Shown here piece by piece: positions 7,776 to 14,956 of a stretch of 64,000 nt of DNA. Source of the DNA: Pseudomonadota bacterium (lineage in GTDB: Bacteria; Pseudomonadota; Gammaproteobacteria; Burkholderiales; Burkholderiaceae_C); assembly GCA_021847345.1 (NCBI GenBank), contig JAJZTW010000005.1, positions 1 to 64,000 on the forward strand. Direction: 5' to 3'. The notes below the pieces were generated by a model. The model saw only the letters and a program-made list of their open reading frames with translations, was not told the origin of the DNA and searched no databases. Made by a program: the position numbers and the translations under genes. The number at the start of each line of letters is the position of its first letter. Positions within the stretch are counted from its first letter, which is position 1.

Positions 7776-8915
7776 TCAGGCTTCGTGCGCATCGTGACCG
7801 GAGGGTGGCGTGTGTGCTTCGGGCGCCGGCGCGGCGGCGCGAGTGTCTGGGGTGGCGGCGTCCAGGCGGGAGTCCTCGAGCCATTCGCGCCACACGGCGA
7901 GCAGCACGGCCAGCAGCACCGGGCCGAGGAACAGACCCACCAGCCCGAACGCGGCCAGCCCGCCGAGCACGCCGAACACGACCAGCAGGAAGGGCACGCG
8001 CGTGGTGCCGCTGATCACCAGCGGGCGCACCAGGTTGTCCACCCAGCTCACCACCAGCAGGCCCCACAGCAGCAGGCCGGCGCCGGCGCCCAGGTGCCCC
8101 TGCGCCAGCAACCACAGCGCGGCCGGGCCCCACACCATGGGCGTGCCATAGGGAGCCAGCGCGAACAGCGAGGTGACGGCCGCGAGCAGCACCGGGGACG
8201 GCAGTCCCGCCCACCAGTAGCCCAGGCCCGCGAAAAGACCCTGGACCAGCGCGGTCACCAACAGGCCCCAGAGCACCGCGCGGGTCATGCCGGCGGCGGC
8301 CTGCAGGTAGCCGTCCACGCGCGCGCCCAGCAGATGCCGGAACACCGCCTGGGCCTGGCGCAGGCCGCGCTCGCCGTCGCGATAGACGAAGAACAGGGTC
8401 AGCAGCGCGAAGCCGAACTTGGCCGCATTGCGTCCGGCGCCGCCCAGCAGCGCGACGGCCTGTTCGGCCGCCTGAGCGCTCCACGCCGATGCCCGCAAGC
8501 GGGCGGCCACCTGTTCGCTCGTGGCGTCGCGCAACAGGTCCTGCAGCAGCGTGCCGAGCACCGGGACGTCGGACAGCGCCTTCGGCACGTGCAGCGCGGC
8601 ACCCGCCAGATGCGCGCCGGCCTCGCTCAGCGCGCGCACCAACTCGTTGCGCAGCAGCACGCCGAGCCACAGCAAGGGCAGCATGAACGCCATCGCCAAC
8701 GCCAGGGTCATGAGCAGCGCTGCCGCGTTGGGGTGGCGCGGCAGTCGCCCGCGCAGGCGCTCGAACAACGGCCAGCTGGTGAAGCCCAGGATCATGGCCC
8801 AGACCACCGACGCCAGGAAGGGCCTCAGCACCAGGTACGCCAGGCCCAGCAGCACGAGCAGCAGCAGGCCCAGCGTGACCCTGCGCAGCGCCAGCGCGGA
8901 ACGAGGCGGTTTCAT
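7776..8915 (-). CDS. AI-2E family inner-membrane transporter
   Basis: 379 residues with about seven to eight hydrophobic segments. Two are near the N-terminus (residues 12-45), one is at 62-85, and a dense block runs from 205 to 345. The pattern LFFVYRDGERG around residue 190, then ALAPYGTPMVWGPAALWLL and VSWVDNLVRPLVISG, is typical of the AI-2E (PerM/YdiK/TqsA) family of putative exporters. The C-terminus is short, charged and Pro/Ala-rich. It lies 48 bases downstream of htpX on the same strand and may share its transcript. The substrate is unknown; the autoinducer-2 name is historical. Confidence 0.88.
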   Translation of the reverse strand: MKPPRSALALRRVTLGLLLLVLLGLAYLVLRPFLASVVWAMILGFTSWPLFERLRGRLPRHPNAAALLMTLALAMAFMLPLLWLGVLLRNELVRALSEAGAHLAGAALHVPKALSDVPVLGTLLQDLLRDATSEQVAARLRASAWSAQAAEQAVALLGGAGRNAAKFGFALLTLFFVYRDGERGLRQAQAVFRHLLGARVDGYLQAAAGMTRAVLWGLLVTALVQGLFAGLGYWWAGLPSPVLLAAVTSLFALAPYGTPMVWGPAALWLLAQGHLGAGAGLLLWGLLVVSWVDNLVRPLVISGTTRVPFLLVVFGVLGGLAAFGLVGLFLGPVLLAVLLAVWREWLEDSRLDAATPDTRAAAPAPEAHTPPSGHDAHEA

Positions 8916-8963
8916 GGGTTCGGCGGCGCGCGTCGCGCTGACCGGGAGCCTGGTACAGGCTCG

Positions 8964-9845
8964 TCAGGCAGGTGTGCGCTGCAACGCGGCGATGCGCTGC
9001 TCGAGCGGGGGGTGGGTGGCGAACAGCTCCAGCCACGCCGGGCGATCGGTGATGCCGGCGGTGGCCATGTTCTGCGGCAGCCCGCCGGGCTGCATCTCGC
9101 CGAGCCGGCGCAGCGCGCTGACCATGGGTTGGGGGCTGCCGAGAAGGTGCGCCGAGCCCGCGTCTGCGCGGAATTCGCGCTGGCGCGAGAAGTACGCGAC
9201 GATCATGCTGGCCAGCACGCCGAACAGGATGTCGCACACCAGGGTCGTCACCATGTAGCCGATGCCGGGCCCCCGGTACTCCGAGTCGTCGCGCCGCAGC
9301 GCCGAGTCGACCATGTAGCCGACCACGCGGGACAGGAACACGACAAAGGTGTTGACCACCCCCTGGATCAGCGTGAGCGTGACCATGTCGCCGTTGGCGA
9401 TGTGGCTGATCTCGTGGCCCAGCACGGCCGTGGCCTGCTCGCGCGACATGGTCTGCAGCAGTCCGGTGGAGACCGCGACCAGCGCGTGGTCACGGCTGGC
9501 CCCCGTCGCGAACGCATTGGGTTCGCCTTCGTAGATCGCGACTTCGGGCACGCCGATGCCGGCCGCGCCGGCCAGGCGCGAAACGGTGTCGAGCAGCCAG
9601 GCTTCGGCGGGGTTGCGAGCCTGCTCGATGACCTGCGCGCCGGTGCTGAACTTGGCGATGGTCTTGGACATCAGCAACGAGATGAACGAGCCGCCGAACC
9701 CGATGACCGCGGCGAAGCCCAGCAGCGTGCCGAGATCGAGCCCGCGCGCGCCGAGAAAGCGGTCCAGGCCCAGCAGGCGAGTGACCACGCCCAGCACGAC
9801 CAGCACGGCGAGGTTGGTGGCGAGGAACAGCAGGATGCGTTTCAT
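8964..9845 (-). CDS. htpX: Membrane zinc metalloprotease HtpX
   Basis: 293 residues. The start ATG 9845 gives the usual [12 protein letters not shown]-terminus; a longer reading frame upstream is not family-like. It has two N-terminal membrane helices (residues 4-22 and 38-58), the zinc motif HEISH at 144-148 followed by a helix with a conserved Glu further on, then two more hydrophobic segments (155-178 and 190-210). HtpX is an M48 protease that clears misfolded inner-membrane proteins under envelope or heat stress. It lies 73 bases downstream of the Tim44-like gene, and both may respond to the heat-shock-like promoter at 10927-10954. Confidence 0.95.
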   Translation of the reverse strand: MKRILLFLATNLAVLVVLGVVTRLLGLDRFLGARGLDLGTLLGFAAVIGFGGSFISLLMSKTIAKFSTGAQVIEQARNPAEAWLLDTVSRLAGAAGIGVPEVAIYEGEPNAFATGASRDHALVAVSTGLLQTMSREQATAVLGHEISHIANGDMVTLTLIQGVVNTFVVFLSRVVGYMVDSALRRDDSEYRGPGIGYMVTTLVCDILFGVLASMIVAYFSRQREFRADAGSAHLLGSPQPMVSALRRLGEMQPGGLPQNMATAGITDRPAWLELFATHPPLEQRIAALQRTPA

Positions 9846-9918
9846 GGTGAAAGGCAGGCGCGTGGAAAGGGGGCGGGACGATGAAGGGGACGGGACGATG
9901 GCCGGGCGATGCCCTCGC

Positions 9919-10866
9919 TCAGGCCATCGGCTGGATGCCGGCGAGCAACCAGCCGGTGCTGCGATCGCTCGGGCGTGTGAAGTGCCACACCTCGTCGAAG
10001 GCCTCGGGGCTCCCGGCCTGCGCCTGCTCGCGCAGCAGGCCCGAGAAGCGCACGCTGGCCAGTTCGGCGCGTGGGTGTTCGACATGTTCAAGCATATCGG
10101 CCTGCAGGCTCAGAACTTCGGTGCTCTGCTCAGCTTCACCGCGTCGGATCAAGTCGCGGCGGAATTGTTCGAACAGATCGGCAGTGGTGGCGTCCTGCAG
10201 CGCGTGCAGGTTGCCGCGGTCATTGGCTTGTTGCAGGAGCATGAACACCTCGCGCGCGCGCTGCAGGAAGCCGTCGGTGTCGAAGGCATCGCCGGACGCG
10301 CTGCTGCCGGTGGAAGGCGCACTCCAGGCCGGGGCCGGTGCCTGCGCCGTGCGCGCGGCCGGGGCAGGGTCGTTCCAGGCGGGCGCGCCCGCGCCCTGCC
10401 ATGGCGTGCCCGCCGCGGCGGCGCCGCGGGCGCGTGCGCCGCGGGTGATCATGCGCAGCAGCGCGAAGCCGGCCACGGCCAGCAACAGCACCAGCAGCCA
10501 GCTGCCCAGCGCGGGGGCCAGGCCCAGATGCGCGAACAGCGCGCCCAGGCCGATGCCGGCGGCCAGCCCGGCCAGCGGGCCCAGCCAGGCATTGCGACGT
10601 GGCGTGGCGGGGGCGGGCTGTGCCGCGCCGGCACGCGGCTCGGCCTGCGTCGCGCCCTGGCGCTGCGTGCCGGCGGGCGCGGGGCTGACCGGAGCCGTGC
10701 GCGTGACGTGGGGGCGGTACATGCCGCTGGCCCTGCCGCCGCCCAGGCGGGCAGCCGAGGCGTCGAGGCTGGTCAGCAGCAGGCCGGCCCCCAGGGCCAG
10801 CGCCAGCAGCAGGCTGGCTGTGCGGCCGCGATGGCGGGGCCTGGAGACGAGGGTACGCGGGTTCAT
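9919..10866 (-). CDS. Tim44-like domain protein, membrane-anchored
   Basis: 315 residues. The start at ATG 10866 is preceded by GGAG and followed by a signal-anchor (residues about 18-38). Then come a Gly/Pro/Ala-rich linker, two hydrophobic segments around residues 100-140, and a C-terminal Tim44-like domain (about 190-315). That domain includes [20 protein letters not shown] and [14 protein letters not shown]. Bacterial Tim44-like proteins resemble the lipid/protein-binding domain of mitochondrial Tim44, and their role is not established. It is the first gene of a probable Tim44-htpX-AI-2E unit, a plausible membrane-quality-control group (inference). Confidence 0.88.
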   Translation of the reverse strand: MNPRTLVSRPRHRGRTASLLLALALGAGLLLTSLDASAARLGGGRASGMYRPHVTRTAPVSPAPAGTQRQGATQAEPRAGAAQPAPATPRRNAWLGPLAGLAAGIGLGALFAHLGLAPALGSWLLVLLLAVAGFALLRMITRGARARGAAAAGTPWQGAGAPAWNDPAPAARTAQAPAPAWSAPSTGSSASGDAFDTDGFLQRAREVFMLLQQANDRGNLHALQDATTADLFEQFRRDLIRRGEAEQSTEVLSLQADMLEHVEHPRAELASVRFSGLLREQAQAGSPEAFDEVWHFTRPSDRSTGWLLAGIQPMA

Positions 10867-10926
10867 GGCACGGGCTCCGTCGGAGTCTGACAGGGTGAGG
10901 GCGAAAGTCACAAAAAGATACAAGCC

Positions 10927-10954
10927 AAGTATAGGCGCCGGAAGCCACTTCAAG
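10927..10954 (-). promoter_or_regulatory. Heat-shock (sigma-32) like promoter for the Tim44-htpX unit
   Basis: Reading the minus strand: CTTGAAG (10954-10948), 12-nt spacer, CCTATACTT (10935-10927). The -35 matches the sigma-32 CTTGAAA core in 6 of 7 positions; the -10 is a weaker match to CCCCATnT. The position about 60 bases upstream of the Tim44-like start and the presence of htpX make this plausible. A weak sigma-70 -10 (TATACT) lies in the same stretch. Confidence 0.35.
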
Positions 10955-10987
10955 GCTTCGAGATCACGTACATTTCATGGAGATGGA

Positions 10988-11004
10988 CTTCGGAAAAACC
11001 GAAG
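10988..11004. promoter_or_regulatory. Dyad CTTCGG-N5-CCGAAG upstream of the LysR regulator
   Basis: A perfect 6-bp inverted repeat around AAAAA, 46 bases before the regulator start, in the divergent Tim44/LysR intergenic region. Its inner part fits the T-N11-A dyad form of LysR binding boxes, so it may be an autoregulatory site. Confidence 0.35.
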
Positions 11005-11050
11005 ACTTCGCGCGGCGTGAAACAAGCCGCGGACAGGCGGGAGTCCGGTG

Positions 11051-12001
11051 ATGACGCGTTACAAGCTGCGGCATTTGCACTATTTCTGGGTGGTGGCCAC
11101 CGAGGGCAGCATGAGCGCGGCGGCGCGCCGCCTGGGCGTCGCCGTGCAGACCGTCAGTGCGCAGGTGCGCGAGCTCGAGCGCGACCTGGGTTTCACGCTT
11201 CTGCGCCTGCGCGCGCGCGGCATCGAGCTGACGCCGGCCGGGCGTGCCGCGCTGGAGCTGGCCGAGCCCATGTTCCAGCTCGCCGAGCGACTGCCGCAGG
11301 CCGTGGCGCAGGCTGCCGCGGGCGAGGGGGCGGTACTGCGCGTGGGCATCGCCGACAGCCTTCCCAAGCTGGTCGTGCGGCAACTGCTGCAGCCGGTCTG
11401 TGCCGAGTCGGGAACGCGTCTGGTCGGCCTGGAGGGAGAGTTCGACGACCTGCTCGCCGAGTTGGCGCTGCACCGCCTGGACATCGTGCTGGGGGACCGT
11501 CCGGCGCCGGCTCACCCGAGCCTGAAACTGCAAAGCCGCTTGCTGGGTCACGCCCAGGTCGCCTGGTATGCGGCCCCGGCGCTGGCGCGCCAGGCCGACG
11601 GGCTGGCGTTCCCGCAGATGCTGGGGCAGCTTCCGCTGCTGCTGCCGACCACGCACGCCGCGCTGCGCGCGCGCCTGGATGACTGGTTGTCCCGCCACGG
11701 GGTCCGCGCACGCGTGGTCGGCGAGTTCGAGGACAGCGCGCTGCTGAGCAGTTTCGGCCAGGCCGGCATGGGAGCCTTCGCCGCACCGGACTGGCTGGCC
11801 CCGCAGTTGCTGCGCGAAGCCGGCCTGCTGCGCCTGGGCCTGAGCAGCGAGGTCAGCGAGAGTTTCTACGCCATCGCCGCGCGACGCCGCGTCGAGCATC
11901 CGGCGGTGCGCCGCCTGCTGGAGGCTGCGGCGCAGGCGCAGGCGGCCTCGGCTCAGCGCACGGCTGACGGCTCCAGCACCGAGCCCTTGGGGCGGCTGTA
12001 G
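11051..12001 (+). CDS. LysR-family regulator, NhaR-like
   Basis: 316 residues. ATG 11051 has GGGAG at good spacing. The N-terminal winged helix (residues 4-62) contains [25 protein letters not shown], and the C-terminal part is a periplasmic-binding-type effector domain. The HLHYFW opening, GVADSL-like segment (GIADSLPKLVVRQLL), GEFEDSALLSSFGQAGMGAF and a C-terminal RRVEHPAVRRL resemble NhaR, the sodium-responsive activator. No sodium/proton antiporter gene is next to it, so its target is unknown. Its 3' end overlaps the convergent binding-protein gene by 49 bases. Confidence 0.88.
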   Translation: MTRYKLRHLHYFWVVATEGSMSAAARRLGVAVQTVSAQVRELERDLGFTLLRLRARGIELTPAGRAALELAEPMFQLAERLPQAVAQAAAGEGAVLRVGIADSLPKLVVRQLLQPVCAESGTRLVGLEGEFDDLLAELALHRLDIVLGDRPAPAHPSLKLQSRLLGHAQVAWYAAPALARQADGLAFPQMLGQLPLLLPTTHAALRARLDDWLSRHGVRARVVGEFEDSALLSSFGQAGMGAFAAPDWLAPQLLREAGLLRLGLSSEVSESFYAIAARRRVEHPAVRRLLEAAAQAQAASAQRTADGSSTEPLGRL

Positions 12002-12909
12002 CCGTAGCTGTGCAGCAGCGCCTGGCCCTGCTCGCTGCGCAACAGTTCGACGAAGGCGCGCGCGCCTGCCGGGTTGGGGGCGTTGCCCAGCGCCGCGGCG
12101 TAGAACACCAGCGGCTCGATCGACACGCGCTTGGGCTTGCCGTCGGGGCCGGGGATCGAGAAGTGCACGGTGTCGTACCACTTCGCCGCCATGCCGGGGT
12201 CGCTCAGGTTGACCTGCGCCGGCAGGCGGATGTAGGGCAGCTTGTGCGAGATCACCGAGCTCAGGTAGCCCGAGGAGGCATCGATCTGGCCCGACTCCAG
12301 GCGGCTGAGCAACGAGGGTTCGCTGAAGATCTGCGTCGTGTTGCCGGTGAAGTCGCCGAGCAGGCGTCGCGCCAGCCCGGGCTTGCGGTAGTAGCGCTCG
12401 GCCAGCAGCATCGCGAACACGATGTTGCGCCCCTGCGGGTCGGTGGCCGGATCGGTGCGCCCGAAGCGCATGCCGGGGCGCTCGAGGACCTCGTACCACG
12501 CGCGCCTGCCGGCCGCCGCATCGGCGAAGGCGCTGGCGTGCGGCCCCTGCGGGCTGTAGGCGATGACCATCTCGGTGCTGGCGATGGGTTGCGCCGGTCC
12601 GGCGAGCCCGGCTCGCTGCACGACCTGCATCGGTCCCGGGGTGATCGAGACGAACACGTCGGCCCGGATCTGGCGCGACGCGAGCAGGTGCGCGAGCCCG
12701 AAGGCTCCGGCGCCGCGCCCCTGGAACTGCACGCCGTCGCTGCGTTCGATGGCCGGGCCCAGGCCCTTGTCCATGACCGCGCCCATCGATCCCGCGTAGG
12801 CGACCTGCAGGGCCTGCGCGGCGGCTTGGGCCAGCGGGGCCATGCAGGCCTGGGCCAGCCCGAGCCCGGTTCCGGTGCCGAGCAGGGAAAGTGCGGCTCT
12901 TCGGTGCAT
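11953..12909 (-). CDS. Periplasmic solute-binding protein, molybdate/tungstate-type
   Basis: 318 residues, with a start at ATG 12909 and AGGAG at 9-base spacing. An N-terminal twin-basic start (MHRRAALSLLGTG) and hydrophobic stretch end near AAAQA, a signal peptide. The mature part opens LQVAYAGSMGAVMDKGLGPAIE and keeps the class-II binding-protein fold (QGRGAGAFGLAHLL, ADVFVSITPGPMQ, SGYLSSVISHKLPYIRLP), as in the WtpA/ModA oxyanion group. The anion is not certain; a ModE-like operator in the promoter favours molybdate or tungstate. No permease or ATPase gene is in the window. The gene is convergent with, and overlaps, the LysR gene. Confidence 0.78.
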   Translation of the reverse strand: MHRRAALSLLGTGTGLGLAQACMAPLAQAAAQALQVAYAGSMGAVMDKGLGPAIERSDGVQFQGRGAGAFGLAHLLASRQIRADVFVSITPGPMQVVQRAGLAGPAQPIASTEMVIAYSPQGPHASAFADAAAGRRAWYEVLERPGMRFGRTDPATDPQGRNIVFAMLLAERYYRKPGLARRLLGDFTGNTTQIFSEPSLLSRLESGQIDASSGYLSSVISHKLPYIRLPAQVNLSDPGMAAKWYDTVHFSIPGPDGKPKRVSIEPLVFYAAALGNAPNPAGARAFVELLRSEQGQALLHSYGYSRPKGSVLEPSAVR

Positions 12910-12958
12910 CTTCGACTCCTGTTGTGTTTGTTGCCCTTGCGGGTGGTGGGTGCATAGG

Positions 12959-13002
12959 CGCAATATCCGGCGAAATATAACGCAATGCCCGACAGGGCAC
13001 AA
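12959..13002 (-). promoter_or_regulatory. Sigma-70 promoter with a ModE-like operator over the -10
   Basis: On the minus strand: -35 TTGTGC (13002-12997), 17-nt spacer, -10 TATATT (12979-12974). Overlapping the -10 is the inverted pair CGTTATAT (12982-12975), 8 nt, ATATTGCG (12966-12959). The half-site CGnTATAT is the known ModE box form, and ModE represses the E. coli modABC promoter from a similar position. The ATG lies about 50 bases downstream. Repression by Mo- or W-loaded ModE is inference. Confidence 0.55.
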
Positions 13003-13011
13003 AGGCGTTGA

Positions 13012-13608
13012 TCAGCGTGGCCCGCGCAGCGCCGTGTAGAGCACATGGCGACGCAAAGGATGGCCGTCGGCCAGGCGTGGGTGCTCGAATTCCTCGACGC
13101 GCAGCATTCCCAGGCGCTGCATCAGCGCCTGCGAACGTGTGTTGCGAACGGCGGTGAAGGCGTGGATGCGCGAAAGCCCGAGCTGCTCGAAGCCCACGTC
13201 CAGCGCGGCCCGCGCGGCCTCCGTGGCCAGTCCTGCGCCCCAGAAGGCGCGTGCCAGGCGCCAGCGGATCTGCACGCCGGGAGCGAAGTGCAGGCCCTGC
13301 GGGACCTCGGCCAGCCCGGCCAGGCCGACGAATGCTCCTGCCTGCCGATGCTCCAGGGCCCAGGTTCCCCAGCCGTGAGCCAGCAGGAATTCCTGGCAGT
13401 CCGCTGCGAAGGCTTCGCTTTCCGCCGTACCGAGCCGGCCGGGCAGGTTGCGCATGACCTGCTCGTCGGAGTGCATGCGCGCCAGTGGCTCGAGGTCGTC
13501 GCGGCGCCAGCGCCGCAGCAGCAGGCGTGGGGTGACGGGTTCGAGCAGTCGGGGCGCTCGAGGCAGATGTGGCTGTTGCGGTGGGTGCGGCGCTTGCGGC
13601 ATGGGCAT
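13012..13608 (-). CDS. GNAT acetyltransferase, RimJ/RimL type
   Basis: 198 residues from ATG 13608; GTG 13659 or ATG 13602 are alternatives, since no strong ribosome site decides. The opening TPRLLLRRWRRDDLEPLARMHSDEQVM is the typical RimJ/RimL-type N-terminus. The acetyl-CoA binding region is WRLARAFWGAGLATEAARAALDVGF, followed by ALMQRLGMLRVEEFEHPR. These enzymes acetylate protein N-termini, antibiotics or small amines; the substrate is unknown. The N-terminal 15 residues are Pro/Gln/His-rich. It lies between the divergent efflux genes and the binding-protein promoter. Confidence 0.87.
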   Translation of the reverse strand: MPMPQAPHPPQQPHLPRAPRLLEPVTPRLLLRRWRRDDLEPLARMHSDEQVMRNLPGRLGTAESEAFAADCQEFLLAHGWGTWALEHRQAGAFVGLAGLAEVPQGLHFAPGVQIRWRLARAFWGAGLATEAARAALDVGFEQLGLSRIHAFTAVRNTRSQALMQRLGMLRVEEFEHPRLADGHPLRRHVLYTALRGPR

Positions 13609-13771
13609 GGCGCGCAGTGAAGTGCTGCACAAACGTCGTTGGACGCTCACCAAGGACACAAGTTCCCGTCAAACCCGCAAGGCGAAAGCGTGCGACTGCC
13701 CTAACATCGCGTGCCATGCGGGCAGCGCGCGCCCGCGCTGCCACGAGCATGAATCGAAACCCCTTTTCCTG

Positions 13772-14956
13772 ATGACGGCCTCGCCTCCTGTATCCGGGAC
13801 TTCTGCTCGCGTGCGGCGGGTGATCGTGCTGCTGCTGTTCGGGGCGGCCAGCCTGCTGGCGTGGCGTTTGGTGCAACAGCCACCGGCGCGTGCCGCCGTG
13901 GCGCGTGCGCCGGCGGCGGTGCCGGCCACGGTGCAGAAGGCGGGGCTGGCGGACGTGCCGCGCGAACTGCGTGGCGTGGGCACCGTGCAGGCACGGCGCA
14001 GCGTGACGGTGCGCACGCAGGTCGATGGTCGCCTGCAGTCGCTGGGCTTCACCGAGGGCCAGGACGTGCGTGCCGGGCAGGTCCTGGCGCGCATCGATGC
14101 TCGCGCGCTGCGTGCCCAGTACGAGCAGGCCCGGGGTGCGCGTGCGCGCGACCTGGCGCAGCTCGACGACGCGCGCCTGGAACTGCGCCGCGATGTCGGC
14201 CTGGTCGCCGCCGGCGCGGCGTCGCGCCAGAGCCTGGACGCGCAGCGCGCGCTGGTGCGCCAGTTGCGCGCGGCGGTTCAGGCCGACGACGCGCAGGTCG
14301 ACTACGCCCGTGTGCAACTGGGCTACGCGACGATCCGCGCTCCGATCAGCGGACGCACCGGCGAACGCCTGGTCGATCCCGGGAATATCGTGCACGCCAG
14401 CGACCCGAACGGATTGGTGGTGATCAACCAGGTCGACCCGATCGACGTCGTGTTCAACCTGCCGGGCCAGGACGTTCATGAAATCCAGCAGGCCCGGAGC
14501 AAGGGACCGCTGCGGGTGCGTGTGTTCGATTCGGACGGCACCCATGCGCTGGCCAGCGGGCGCCTGGTGCTGGTGAACAACCAGATCGATCCCGCCAGCG
14601 GAACCATCGGGCTCAAGGCCCGCTTCGCGAACCCCGGGCACGCGCTGTGGCCCGGGCAGTACGTGCGTGTGCACCTGGTGCTGGGGCACTACGAGCATGC
14701 GACGACGGTGCCGGCATCGGCGATCCAGCGCAGCCAGGCGGGCACCTACGTGTATGTGCTCGACGCGCAGCAGCGCGCGCGCATGCGCCCGGTGCGACTA
14801 AGCCAGGAGCAGGATGGCGTGGCCGTGATCGGCCGCGGCCTGCGTCCCGGGGAGCCGGTGGTGATCGACGGCCAGTACAAGCTCAGCCCGGGCGTGCTCG
14901 TGCACGCGCTGGCACCGCTGCCGCGGGCGTCGGCTGCCGCGGGGCGCGCGCGGTGA
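13772..14956 (+). CDS. RND efflux periplasmic adaptor (MdtA-like)
   Basis: 394 residues from ATG 13772. An N-terminal membrane anchor (residues 13-30) is followed by the membrane-fusion-protein order: a half lipoyl motif (VRTQVDGRLQSLGFTEGQDVRAGQVLARID), a coiled-coil hairpin (about 105-170), a second lipoyl half (ATIRAPISGRTGERLVDPGN), then beta-barrel and membrane-proximal domains. It links the inner-membrane RND pump to an outer-membrane channel. Its TGA overlaps the GTG start of the permease, so the two are translationally coupled. The family is that of MdtA/MuxA multidrug adaptors. Confidence 0.92.
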   Translation: MTASPPVSGTSARVRRVIVLLLFGAASLLAWRLVQQPPARAAVARAPAAVPATVQKAGLADVPRELRGVGTVQARRSVTVRTQVDGRLQSLGFTEGQDVRAGQVLARIDARALRAQYEQARGARARDLAQLDDARLELRRDVGLVAAGAASRQSLDAQRALVRQLRAAVQADDAQVDYARVQLGYATIRAPISGRTGERLVDPGNIVHASDPNGLVVINQVDPIDVVFNLPGQDVHEIQQARSKGPLRVRVFDSDGTHALASGRLVLVNNQIDPASGTIGLKARFANPGHALWPGQYVRVHLVLGHYEHATTVPASAIQRSQAGTYVYVLDAQQRARMRPVRLSQEQDGVAVIGRGLRPGEPVVIDGQYKLSPGVLVHALAPLPRASAAAGRAR

